The notes: generated by a model not told the origin, from the letters alone. A stretch of DNA of 64,000 nucleotides from Peptococcaceae bacterium 1198_IL3148 (GCA_036763105.1 JBAIYS010000001.1:248001-312000), one strand, 5' to 3'; positions 8,324 through 15,672 are shown, counted from the first letter of the stretch. A program made the numbers and translations.

Positions 8324-8555
8324 GTGAAATCCCTCCTAAATAGAATTACGTTAATAAATATTCTATAAGTCAGTTATAATAACCTGTTATTTTTATTATA
8401 AAATTACGTTATATTACTCTGCGGTTCTATAGATATAAAAATTATTTATGCCGCCAGCCATTTGTAGCAACAACTTGGTTACTATAACAAAGTTTTATAA
8501 CTAAACGCTATGCCAAATATTCCTTTTGGTTTATAATTGGGTTACATATACCCTC
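8324..8555. promoter_or_regulatory. AT-rich divergent promoter region
   Basis: Separates the dehydratase operon (minus) from the tRNA gene (plus). A TATAAT hexamer at 8532-8537 lies ~20 nt before the tRNA 5' end and is the best -10 box for it; no convincing -35 is seen. GTTATAATAACCTGTTAT and ATTACGTTA repeats occur at 8344-8410 on the operon side. Confidence 0.45.
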
Positions 8556-8650
8556 GGGATGGTTGGAACCGGTGTTCCCCATGGGCTGCAAACCCACTGG
8601 CCGGCTGCAAAACAGTCGGGGTAGAGTTCAACTCTCACACCATCCCTCCA
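8556..8650 (+). tRNA. SelC-shaped tRNA with cysteine anticodon GCA
   Basis: Fold read from sequence: 8-bp acceptor stem (8556-8563 with 8639-8646), discriminator U 8647, encoded CCA 8648-8650. D-stem 5 bp (8565-8569/8574-8578) with a 4-nt loop CGGU. Anticodon loop CUGCAAA (8586-8592), anticodon GCA at 8588-8590. The anticodon stem is UGGG/CCCA, extendable by three pairs across a bulged C8597. Variable arm 7 bp (8601-8607/8613-8619) with loop CAAAA. T-stem G21-C38, U22-A37, bulged A8623, then G-C, A-U, G-C; T-loop UUCAACU. The 8-bp acceptor, long variable arm and short D-loop are selenocysteine-tRNA features. GCA and U73 are cysteine identity elements (tRNA-Sec normally has UCA and G73). Minor tRNA-Cys species with tRNA-Sec-like, bulged 8/4 architecture have been reported from genome surveys; this looks like one. 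Confidence 0.88.
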
Positions 8651-8670
8651 GTTAAAGACACCTCACTGAA

Positions 8671-8693
8671 GAACCCCACCGGGTTCTTTTTTT
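8671..8693 (+). terminator. Terminator of the tRNA gene
   Basis: GAACCC-CACC-GGGTTC followed by seven T, 20 nt after the encoded CCA. It shows that the tRNA is an independent transcription unit. Confidence 0.85.
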
Positions 8694-8763
8694 GTACCAC
8701 TACCTGGATTATTAACTCAAATGGGATCAGGTGATAACAGTTTTTTCCTATTAATACCTTGGT

Positions 8764-8811
8764 TTGACAAGCGTTAATATTTTTGTTTACAATTGATACC
8801 ATAAGGGGTAT
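8764..8811 (+). promoter_or_regulatory. Promoter and likely auto-operator of the CsoR-family gene
   Basis: TTGACA (8764-8769), 18-bp spacer, TACAAT (8788-8793), then ATACC-N6-GGTAT (8796-8811) over the transcription start. The GC-tract flanked by AT inverted repeat resembles CsoR/RcnR-family operators, so autorepression is likely. Confidence 0.65.
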
Positions 8812-8825
8812 ACGGAGGGTAAATC

Positions 8826-9110
8826 ATGAATACAATGATGCAAAAAGATGACAAAATGAAAAAGGATTTAATTTCTAGGCTAAAGCGTATCGAAGGGCAA
8901 GTGCGCGGTGTCCAAAAAATGATTGATGAGAATAGAGATTGCGGAGACATCGTTATTCAACTGGGTGCCATCAAAGCAGCGGTAAACAGGGTTGGCTTCA
9001 CTGTATTGGCTTGTCATTTAGGCAGCAGTATTAAAGAAAATCTAGAAAACAATGGGGATTTTAGTGATTGTATGGATGAATTTATGACTGTATTAAAGAA
9101 ATTTTCTTAA
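8826..9110 (+). CDS. CsoR/RcnR/FrmR-family transcriptional repressor
   Basis: 94-aa all-helical tetrameric repressor (DUF156 fold) that releases DNA when it binds a metal ion, aldehyde or sulfur species. The signature RLKRIEGQVRGVQKMI is at residues 18-33. Candidate sensing residues are C39 and H64, with Ser at position 68 where copper sensors carry the third ligand Cys, plus an extra C63. The pattern C-H-S fits neither canonical copper CsoR (C-H-C) nor CstR (C-C) and is nearest the FrmR type. GGAGGG precedes ATG 8826. No obvious target gene follows; the next gene is convergent. Confidence 0.88.
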   Translation: MNTMMQKDDKMKKDLISRLKRIEGQVRGVQKMIDENRDCGDIVIQLGAIKAAVNRVGFTVLACHLGSSIKENLENNGDFSDCMDEFMTVLKKFS

Positions 9111-9123
9111 GGCAACATTAATT

Positions 9124-9232
9124 AAAGCAGGAGCTGTTGCCAAACCTACTGTAGGGGTAGTTTCCACGCCGACCCGCCTAAATAACATTGATTGGTGCTG
9201 GCGGGCAGGCATGGAAACCTGCCCCTTGTTTT
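9124..9232. repeat. Dispersed hairpin element (TGTAGGGGC / TTTCCACGCC family)
   Basis: Begins AGGAGCTGTTGCCAAACC, then CTGTAGGGGTAGTTTCCACGC and a complementary GGCATGGAAACCTGCCCCT arm. It is related in inverted orientation to 36644-36774. No ORF. Confidence 0.7.
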
Positions 9233-9271
9233 TGTTTAGATAAATACCATTAGATATACTATAATTTTAGA

Positions 9272-10795
9272 TTACAGTAGATACATTGTTGCCAGCAACC
9301 CGGTAATAGACATAACGATGGTGTATGGCAAAGCCAATTTCACCATTTCAACGTAAGACAACCGAATCAGTGGAGCAAGGGCAGAGGTTAACAGAAACAA
9401 GAACGCCGCCTGACCATTTGGTGTAGCTACAGAAGGGATGTTTGTACCCATGTTGATGGAAACCGCCATCTTTTGGTACTGTTCCAGCGCAATGCCTCCA
9501 GCTTCAAAAGCTTTCAGCGTTTCACTCATATATACAGTAGCCACAAATACGTTATCACTGATTGCAGAAAGGACACCGTTTGCCACAAAGAATGCGACAA
9601 GCTGATTCTGTCCTTCCATGTTTAGCACCCACTGAATGATGGGCGCAAACAAATGCTGGTCATGAATGACCGCAACAACGCCGAAAAATACCACCAACAG
9701 CGCAGTAAAGGGCAGTGCTTCTTCAAAGGCATGACCGATTTCTCCTTCTTTAGTAACCCCGTTGAAGGCGGTAAGCAGAATGATAATCATCAGACCAATA
9801 ATACCCACTTCTGCCAAATGCAACGCCAGTGAGAAAATCAACACAACACCCGCTACAGCCATAACAATTAGGCGTACCCGCTCGCGGGTGTCCATCGCGG
9901 CTTCTTTGGCTTTGACGTCATCTTCCATAACCTTGCGCACTGATGCTGGAAGCTGATAACCGTACCCCCAAAACTTGGTAACTTCGAGGAGAATAGAGGT
10001 CATAAGACCAACAATCAGTACCGGGATAGACACAGGTAAGCAGTTTAAAAAGAAATCAACAAAGTCCCACTCCATGATGGTGCCGATCAGTAGGTTCTGC
10101 GGTTCACCAACCAGTGTGGTTGCTCCGCCCAGCGCAGTACCCACAGCACCATGCATCATCAGATTGCGCAAAAAACCACGGAACTGATTCAAATCCTGCT
10201 GATGTTTGTCATCAATGTTATCATCGTTATTAATGGCATACTTTTCGCTTTCGCCAGAGGCATACTTGTGGAAGATGCCGTAAAACCCATATGCCACCGC
10301 AATAATCACCGCCGTTACCGTTAGCGCATCCAGAAATGCGGAAAGAAATGCACCCATGAAAGAGAACAGGAATGCAAGGGCCACTTTAGAATGTACTTTA
10401 GTAAGGATTTTGGAAAACAGGTACACCAGACCGTCTTTCATAAAATAGATCCCGGCAACCATAAACATCAAAAGCAGAATAACCGGGAGGTTCATTGCAA
10501 CTTCCTGATAAATGGTATGCGGGTTAGTAAGCCCGAGCACAACGGCTTCGATGGCCAGCAGACCACCGGCAGGAAGGGGATAACACTTTAGCGCCATGGC
10601 AAGGGTAAAGATAAATTCAGCAATCAACACCCAACCGGTAACGTACCGGCCGACGGTAAACATCAGAATAGGGTTTAACACCAGGAAAACGAGAATTGTT
10701 GTTTTATACCAGTTCGGTGCGTCACCCAAAAAATTTGCTTTGAATGCCTGTCCCAAACCCAACTGTTTTGCTTTTCCTATACCTGTTTGACTCAT
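9272..10795 (-). CDS. nhaB: Na+/H+ antiporter NhaB
   Basis: 507-aa polytopic membrane protein exchanging cytoplasmic Na+ for external H+, for sodium and alkaline-pH homeostasis. It is unmistakably NhaB: NFLGDAPNWYKTTILVFLVL near the N-terminus, EFIFTLAMALKCYPLPAGGL, LMFMVAGIYFMKDGL and AFLSAFLDALTVTAVI all match the enterobacterial protein, and the length is close to E. coli NhaB (~513 aa). GGAGG precedes ATG 10795. Monocistronic. NhaB is best known from Gammaproteobacteria and less usual in Firmicutes, so horizontal acquisition is possible. It fits a saline or alkaline habitat. Confidence 0.95.
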   Translation of the reverse strand: MSQTGIGKAKQLGLGQAFKANFLGDAPNWYKTTILVFLVLNPILMFTVGRYVTGWVLIAEFIFTLAMALKCYPLPAGGLLAIEAVVLGLTNPHTIYQEVAMNLPVILLLMFMVAGIYFMKDGLVYLFSKILTKVHSKVALAFLFSFMGAFLSAFLDALTVTAVIIAVAYGFYGIFHKYASGESEKYAINNDDNIDDKHQQDLNQFRGFLRNLMMHGAVGTALGGATTLVGEPQNLLIGTIMEWDFVDFFLNCLPVSIPVLIVGLMTSILLEVTKFWGYGYQLPASVRKVMEDDVKAKEAAMDTRERVRLIVMAVAGVVLIFSLALHLAEVGIIGLMIIILLTAFNGVTKEGEIGHAFEEALPFTALLVVFFGVVAVIHDQHLFAPIIQWVLNMEGQNQLVAFFVANGVLSAISDNVFVATVYMSETLKAFEAGGIALEQYQKMAVSINMGTNIPSVATPNGQAAFLFLLTSALAPLIRLSYVEMVKLALPYTIVMSITGLLATMYLL

Positions 10796-10855
10796 AAAAT
10801 ACCTCCAAAATTAAGAAATTCTAAATGATTATATTCAAATAATGCTGGTCAGTCA

Positions 10856-11149
10856 TTACGATTCTAGGTAACTAGACAAGAAAAACCGCGACTGTACAAA
10901 AGATTGTTGTTTTAACTGAAGGTGATCCAGGTCCTTTGGATTATAATGTCGCTTCAGGTGTTCGATCATTTTAATATTTCGTGGTTTCTCTTTATTTATT
11001 CTCGGTTTGCTAACATAAGCTTGGTATTTTTCAACTATTTTAGTTTCTTTGTGTTGCGCGATAGCCTCTTCCACAACAATTGGTCCCGAAATGGTGGCAA
11101 TTGTCAGCAACATTAGACATAATTTTACTATAACAAATCTTCTAACCAT
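10856..11149 (-). CDS. Small exported protein, ~97 aa, unknown function
   Basis: Not recognised. The N-terminal MVRRFVIVKLCLMLLTIATI stretch has the charge/hydrophobic pattern of a signal peptide with a possible cleavage after EEAIA near residue 31. The mature part is short, basic and His/Lys/Gln-rich (KHYNPKDLDHLQLKQQS). ATG 11149 is preceded by GGGTGGTGGG. The gene is downstream of a leader with two hairpins, the second of which looks like an attenuator. It is followed 61 nt later by nhaB on the same strand, but a joint transcript is not certain. Confidence 0.55.
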   Translation of the reverse strand: MVRRFVIVKLCLMLLTIATISGPIVVEEAIAQHKETKIVEKYQAYVSKPRINKEKPRNIKMIEHLKRHYNPKDLDHLQLKQQSFVQSRFFLSSYLES

Positions 11150-11179
11150 TCCCACCACCCTTTCAAAGGCAAACTAAAA

Positions 11180-11209
11180 GGGGGCATAGTCCCATAAGGA
11201 CTACCCCCC
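11180..11209 (-). terminator. Leader hairpin / attenuator candidate
   Basis: GGGGG..TAGTCC-catAA-GGACTA.CCCCC. On the minus strand the hairpin ends in CCCCCTTTTAG, i.e. terminator-like, yet it lies ~30 nt upstream of the start of the small exported protein. A second hairpin, TTGTGCC/GGCACAA, lies at 11228-11250. Confidence 0.5.
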
Positions 11210-11504
11210 CCAGTTAGTCAAATTCCTTGTGCCAATTTACAGGCACAACACGATAATCAATATTCTAATATTATAATTAATATAACAATAAAATACGTCA
11301 ATGTCTAACTCCAAAAATGCCTTTTAGAATAACTCTCCCTTTTTCTAACGCTATCTACTAACTTTAGATACCATTCCCTGCCACATGGTGACAATTACTT
11401 TTTTACTAGTGGAGACTTAGTTACCACTGATCGATAAAATCTGGATATTATTAACTCTGTAGGGTAAAATGGTAACAGTTTGATATATCGATCAGGAGGC
11501 ATTT
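11210..11504. promoter_or_regulatory. Divergent intergenic region with long-range inverted repeat
   Basis: Contains a perfect 9-bp inverted repeat CTGATCGAT (11427-11435) / ATCGATCAG (11487-11495), the latter overlapping the AGGAGG SD (11494-11499) of the downstream methyltransferase. TTACC (11421-11425) can also pair with GGTAA (11471-11475). Pairing would hide part of the ribosome site. The rest is AT-rich with no gene. Confidence 0.45.
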
Positions 11505-12656
11505 ATGGCAAAAATAGAATTAATCGCCACCTCGGCCTTTGGCTTAGAGGCTTTGGTGGCTCAAGAACTTAAACAACTGGGCTATAATAATTTAAAGGTG
11601 GAAAATGGCAAAGTAACCTTTGTGGCCAACGAAAGTGCCATTTGCCAGACCAACCTGTGGCTGCGCACCGCGGAACGGGTTTTGTTGAAAATGGGTGAGT
11701 TTAAAGCCACCACCTTCGAAGAACTTTTTCAACAGACCAAGGCGTTAAATTGGCCCGAATGGCTGCCATTGGATGCCGAATTCCCTGTGGAAGGAAAGTC
11801 CATCAACTCCACGCTGCACAGCGTTCCCGACTGCCAAGCCATCGTCAAAAAAGCGGTGGTGGAAAAAATGAAGGAAGTCTACCGGGTGGATTGGTTTAAT
11901 GAAACCGGTCCCAAATATAAAATTGAGGTGGCGCTGTTAAAGGATATGGCCACTTTAACCATCGATACCAGTGGGGCCGGGCTACACAAAAGGGGTTATC
12001 GCAAATTGTCTGCCAAGGCACCCCTTAAAGAAACTTTGGCCGCTGCCATGCTAATGATTAGCTACTGGAATGCAGACCGGCTGTTGGTGGACCCCTTTTG
12101 CGGTTCCGGCACCATCCCCATTGAAGCAGCCCTAATGGGACAAAATATAGCTCCGGGTTTAGGTAGAAATTTTGTGTCGGAAGATTGGCCGGCAATACCG
12201 AAAAAACTATGGCAAGAGACCCGCCGAGAGGCCCACAGCCTAGCCCGTTACGACCAACCTCTGAAAATACTGGGCTACGATCACGATAAAGAGGTTTTGA
12301 GCCTGGCTCGCTATCATGCCCGGGAGGCCGGAGTGGATGAACTGGTTACCTTTCACCCCCAAGATGTGGCCCAATTCAGCACCAAAAAGAAGTACGGCTG
12401 TATTGTCTCCAACCCCCCCTACGGCGAACGACTGAGCCAACGGCCGGCGGTGGAAAAGTTATATCGATTAATGGGTCAGGTATTTAAACCCTTAGATACT
12501 TGGTCAATATACATTATCACTTCTCACCCGGATTTTGAGAAATTATACGGACGCACCGCCGACAGAAAACGCAAGCTATATAACGGCAGAATTAGATGTG
12601 ATTATTATCAATACCTGGGACCGAAACCGCAAAAAATAACGGAAAGGATGATTTAA
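11505..12656 (+). CDS. THUMP-domain class I RNA guanine-N2 methyltransferase (RlmL/YpsC type)
   Basis: 383-aa SAM-dependent methyltransferase of the COG0116 family (E. coli RlmL N-half, Bacillus YpsC), acting on 23S rRNA guanine N2. Order: N-terminal ferredoxin-like and THUMP domain (residues 1-155), then Rossmann methyltransferase with VDPFCGSGTIPIEAA (motif I region, ~198-212) and the catalytic SNPPYGERL (~301-309). AGGAGG lies 5 nt upstream of ATG 11505. It is immediately followed by the flavin reductase-like gene, stop and start codons being adjacent, so the two are co-transcribed. Confidence 0.93.
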   Translation: MAKIELIATSAFGLEALVAQELKQLGYNNLKVENGKVTFVANESAICQTNLWLRTAERVLLKMGEFKATTFEELFQQTKALNWPEWLPLDAEFPVEGKSINSTLHSVPDCQAIVKKAVVEKMKEVYRVDWFNETGPKYKIEVALLKDMATLTIDTSGAGLHKRGYRKLSAKAPLKETLAAAMLMISYWNADRLLVDPFCGSGTIPIEAALMGQNIAPGLGRNFVSEDWPAIPKKLWQETRREAHSLARYDQPLKILGYDHDKEVLSLARYHAREAGVDELVTFHPQDVAQFSTKKKYGCIVSNPPYGERLSQRPAVEKLYRLMGQVFKPLDTWSIYIITSHPDFEKLYGRTADRKRKLYNGRIRCDYYQYLGPKPQKITERMI

Positions 12657-13163
12657 ATGACTAAGGACGTTGCCTACAATGAATATCTAAAGGAACTGCT
12701 GGCCCAGCTACCCAAAGGGGCATTTTTAACCACCAAACATCAAGATCAACTGAACACCATGACCATCGGTTGGGGTACTGTGGGTTTTAACTGGGGCAAA
12801 CCGGTTTTTGCGGTGTTGGTGAGATATTCCCGGCATACATATCAGCTGATCGATAAAGCCAAGGAATTCACCGTCAGCATACCGATTAAAAGGGACTTAA
12901 AAAAAGAGTTAGCCTTTTGCGGCACCAAATCCGGCCGGGATGTGGATAAGTTTAAAGAATGCAACTTAACCGCCGAGCCGGCCAAAGTTGTTAACACCCC
13001 GGTTATTGGCCAGTGCGACCTTATTTATGAATGTAAAGTTGTCTATCAACAGGCCATGGAGCCAGCATTAATTGATGAAAAAATTCATCAACATAGTTAC
13101 GCCAAGGGTGATTATCATGTGATTTATTATGGTGAAATTGTCGCCTCCTATGTTAAAGAATAA
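12657..13163 (+). CDS. Flavin reductase-like (flavoredoxin-type) FMN-binding protein
   Basis: 168-aa split-barrel flavoprotein of the flavin_Reduct family, which binds FMN and transfers electrons from NAD(P)H or ferredoxin in anaerobes. The typical N-terminal pattern GAFLTTKHQDQLNTMTIGWGT (flavin phosphate region, residues ~18-38) and the VRYSRHTYQLI segment are present. GGAAAGG precedes ATG 12657, which directly follows the upstream stop codon. A terminator lies 39 nt after its stop. Physiological partner unknown; relatives are often called flavoredoxin. Confidence 0.85.
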   Translation: MTKDVAYNEYLKELLAQLPKGAFLTTKHQDQLNTMTIGWGTVGFNWGKPVFAVLVRYSRHTYQLIDKAKEFTVSIPIKRDLKKELAFCGTKSGRDVDKFKECNLTAEPAKVVNTPVIGQCDLIYECKVVYQQAMEPALIDEKIHQHSYAKGDYHVIYYGEIVASYVKE

Positions 13164-13201
13164 ACCATGCCTTGAATTGACAACAACTACTGCCAGCATC
13201 A

Positions 13202-13236
13202 CAAACACAGGTGGACTAAGTAACCACCTGTGTTTG
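13202..13236 (+). terminator. Rho-independent terminator
   Basis: CAAACACAGGTGG ... CCACCTGTGTTTG, 13-bp perfect arms, followed by CTTTAG. It ends the methyltransferase-flavoprotein operon. Confidence 0.85.
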
Positions 13237-13300
13237 CTTTAGTAAGTGAACGGCAATGGGTAAACCAGCGCAGTTTTATACTAACAGTAAAGGAGTTTTT

Positions 13301-13945
13301 ATGAGTACTAGCAATCGCTGTTGGCTCTGTGGCGGTGGCGCCAGCCAAATATTAGAAGTAACAAAACCAATCTATTATCACTGCCCCACCTGTGACCTGA
13401 TCTTTATTGATCGAAATTTTCTCATCAGTGCTGAGGACGAAAAGGCCAGGTATCAGTTACATAACAACACCATGGAAAATGAGGGTTATGTAAAATTTTT
13501 GAGCCGGTTTATAGATAACGCCCTCCAGCCACTAAATATTAACTTTCAAACCGGATTAGACTTTGGCTGTGGCCCGGCACCGGTTTTAAGCAGCTTACTC
13601 AGCCAAAGGGGTATTGACATGGATTGGTATGATCCCTTTTTCTACCCCGATAAAAATTTCGTTAATAAAAAATATGATTTGATTACTGCCACCGAAGTAC
13701 TGGAACACCTGCAGCAACCAAAAACCGTAATGGATTTATTAACATACCATTTAAACCCCCAGGGTATACTGGCGGTAATGACCCAATTTCATAGCCAGCA
13801 TAATTTTAAAAACTGGTGGTATCGCCAAGACAATACCCACATTTGTTTCTACAGCGCAAAAACCTTTAACTGGATGGCAAAGCACTACCATTTAAAGATC
13901 CTTTTGCTGGATAATAAAAGTATTTGTGTTATGCAATCCGAATAA
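13301..13945 (+). CDS. Class I SAM methyltransferase with N-terminal zinc ribbon
   Basis: 214 aa from ATG 13301, chosen because TAAAGGAG sits 6 nt upstream; an in-frame earlier start at 13256 lacks one. The N-terminus has a CWLCGG ... YYHCPTCDL four-cysteine zinc ribbon (residues ~6-34). It is followed by a methyltransferase fold with LDFGCGPAPVLSSLL (SAM loop, ~residues 79-93) and TATEVLEHLQ (~130-139), the Methyltransf_23-like pattern. Substrate unknown. Monocistronic between the terminator at 13202 and the transporter gene. Confidence 0.8.
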   Translation: MSTSNRCWLCGGGASQILEVTKPIYYHCPTCDLIFIDRNFLISAEDEKARYQLHNNTMENEGYVKFLSRFIDNALQPLNINFQTGLDFGCGPAPVLSSLLSQRGIDMDWYDPFFYPDKNFVNKKYDLITATEVLEHLQQPKTVMDLLTYHLNPQGILAVMTQFHSQHNFKNWWYRQDNTHICFYSAKTFNWMAKHYHLKILLLDNKSICVMQSE

Positions 13946-14019
13946 TATCCCATTGACATATTTGCTGATCTATCGTTAAAATCATTAATTGTGACACTTA
14001 TTAGTTGGGATGTGTAGAC

Positions 14020-15393
14020 ATGAATGAACAAACTGCAGAAAAGCCAGTAAAGCGAGAACACTTTGGCACCAGCCTTGGTGTTATTGCAGCCACATTGGGC
14101 TCAGCCGTGGGTCTGGGCAATATTTGGAAATTCCCCTACGTTACTGGAGAAAACGGAGGGGCTGCCTTTATCTTTATCTATTTAATCAGCACCCTTTTTA
14201 TCGGGATACCGGTGATGATCTCTGAATTCATCATTGGACGGCGGGCCAACCGGGCAGCGGTAGGTGCCTATAAAAAACTGGCACCTGGAAAACCCTGGTT
14301 TTTAACCGGCATTGCCGGCATGTTTTCAGCCCTATTAATTATGGGCTTTTATACCACCGTGGCTGGTTGGGTATTTGCCTACGCCTTTAAGGCCACCATG
14401 GGTGGTCTTAAGGTGATGGATGCCGCCGGTGCTACCCAAGCCTTTGCCAATTTATCCACCAGCATTTGGGAACCGCTGATTTGGCAGTGGCTAGCCCTAG
14501 CAACCGCAGGGACGGTTATTTTAGCCGGTGTCCGTGGTGGTATCGAACGAATCACTAAAACACTGTTGCCAATCCTGTTGATCTTATTAATGGTCTGTGG
14601 CATTCGGTCATTGACATTGCCCGGTGCCGGTGAAGGCTTAGCTTTTCTCTTCAAACCGGATTTTAGCAAAATCAATGCCGAAGTGCTGCTGGTGGCCATG
14701 GGTTTGGCCTTTTTTAAATTGTCAGTGGGCGTTGGCACCATGACCACCTACGGCAGTTATATTGGCCAAAACGAAAGCTTACCCGGCACAGCCATTAAAG
14801 TGATGCTCTCTGACATCATTGTTTCCCTATTAGCGGGCATCGCTATTTTCCCGGCAGTGTTTTCCTTTGGCTTTGAACCATCCTCTGGGCCACCGCTATT
14901 ATTTCTGACCATACCAATGGTATTTAACTCCATGCCCATGGGACAGCTATTTTTGGCATTATTCTTTATTTTGACAGCCATTGCCACCATTGGGGCGATG
15001 ATTTCCTTACTAGAGGTGCCGGTGGCCTATTTACATGAAGAAAGAAAGTGGCGCAGAAAATCAGCCACGCTGGCCGTTGTTTTGGTCATTGCCGCCTTAG
15101 GCAGCACTGCCACCCTATCCTCCAGCCTGTTGGCAAATTTTACGCTATTGGGTAAGACGATGTTTGATTTTATGGATTACACCTCATCAAACATTTTAAT
15201 GCCCGTCGCCGGAATATTTATTGCGCTATTTGCTGGCCATATTTTGGGACCCAAAGTTATTCGGGACGAGGCCACCAACAATGGTAAGTTGAACAATTTG
15301 GTGGCGGTTAACGCCTACCTCTTTGTGGTGCGCTATATTGCTCCCCTAACAATTGTTATCATTTTGTTCAACGCTCTGGGCTTAATAAAATAA
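14020..15393 (+). CDS. Neurotransmitter:sodium symporter (SNF/NSS) family transporter
   Basis: 457-aa LeuT-fold Na+-coupled importer of amino acids or similar solutes. The TM1 sodium/substrate site GSAVGLGNIWKFPYVTGENGG (residues ~27-46) is the strongest family signature; about eleven or twelve hydrophobic segments follow. The ATG at 14020 is preferred over TTG 14005 because it begins the conserved charged N-tail directly before TM1; no strong SD is visible for either. Many bacterial NSS genes are accompanied by a tiny partner subunit. A 34-aa gene with a strong SD follows 64 nt downstream, although it is not membrane-spanning. Confidence 0.92.
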   Translation: MNEQTAEKPVKREHFGTSLGVIAATLGSAVGLGNIWKFPYVTGENGGAAFIFIYLISTLFIGIPVMISEFIIGRRANRAAVGAYKKLAPGKPWFLTGIAGMFSALLIMGFYTTVAGWVFAYAFKATMGGLKVMDAAGATQAFANLSTSIWEPLIWQWLALATAGTVILAGVRGGIERITKTLLPILLILLMVCGIRSLTLPGAGEGLAFLFKPDFSKINAEVLLVAMGLAFFKLSVGVGTMTTYGSYIGQNESLPGTAIKVMLSDIIVSLLAGIAIFPAVFSFGFEPSSGPPLLFLTIPMVFNSMPMGQLFLALFFILTAIATIGAMISLLEVPVAYLHEERKWRRKSATLAVVLVIAALGSTATLSSSLLANFTLLGKTMFDFMDYTSSNILMPVAGIFIALFAGHILGPKVIRDEATNNGKLNNLVAVNAYLFVVRYIAPLTIVIILFNALGLIK

Positions 15394-15403
15394 TAAACTT
15401 TGG

Positions 15404-15417
15404 GTTTTAAAACCCCT
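15404..15417. promoter_or_regulatory. Perfect 14-bp palindrome after the NSS gene
   Basis: GGGTTTTAAAACCC between the transporter stop and the 34-aa gene. It may be a weak processing hairpin or a protein site. Confidence 0.35.
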
Positions 15418-15456
15418 TTCCTTTGGCAATAATACCCATATAAGGAGGGGTTTATT

Positions 15457-15561
15457 TTGAGAAACTTTTTACGCGAACTGATTGAAAAACTCAAAAGGGC
15501 CATCAAAAAACCAGAGAAAGAAACAGAATGCAGTATGCAATTTGCCTTCAGCGTAGCCTAA
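15457..15561 (+). CDS. 34-aa peptide gene downstream of the NSS transporter
   Basis: TTG start at 15457 preceded six nt upstream by TAAGGAGGGG, one of the best SDs in the window, and closed by a terminator that begins inside its last codons. Translation: MRNFLRELIEKLKRAIKKPE followed by KETECSMQFAFSVA. The N-terminal 20 residues form a strongly amphipathic cationic helix; the C-terminal ten are hydrophobic with a single Cys. The family is not recognised. It may be a regulatory or associated peptide of the transporter, a secreted peptide precursor, or an antimicrobial/toxin-like peptide; none is shown by sequence. Confidence 0.6.
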   Translation: MRNFLRELIEKLKRAIKKPEKETECSMQFAFSVA

Positions 15562-15578
15562 CCCAACGGGTTAGGCTA
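15554..15578 (+). terminator. Terminator overlapping the end of the 34-aa gene
   Basis: TAGCCTAACCC-AAC-GGGTTAGGCTA, 11-bp arms, followed by TTTTC. The stop codon TAA lies in the 5' arm. Confidence 0.85.
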
Positions 15579-15672
15579 TTTTCTTCAAAAAAAATAAGCA
15601 GCTTTGCATTGGCAAAGGCCGCTTATTTCTGTAGTGAAATTTATAAAGTATTCATTATTACCACTCAACTGA

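Noticed and set aside
8556-8650. Ordinary selC (UCA) selenocysteine tRNA
   Set aside because: The anticodon loop reads CUGCAAA, so the anticodon is GCA, and the discriminator is U, not G. The overall shape is tRNA-Sec-like but the decoding identity is not.
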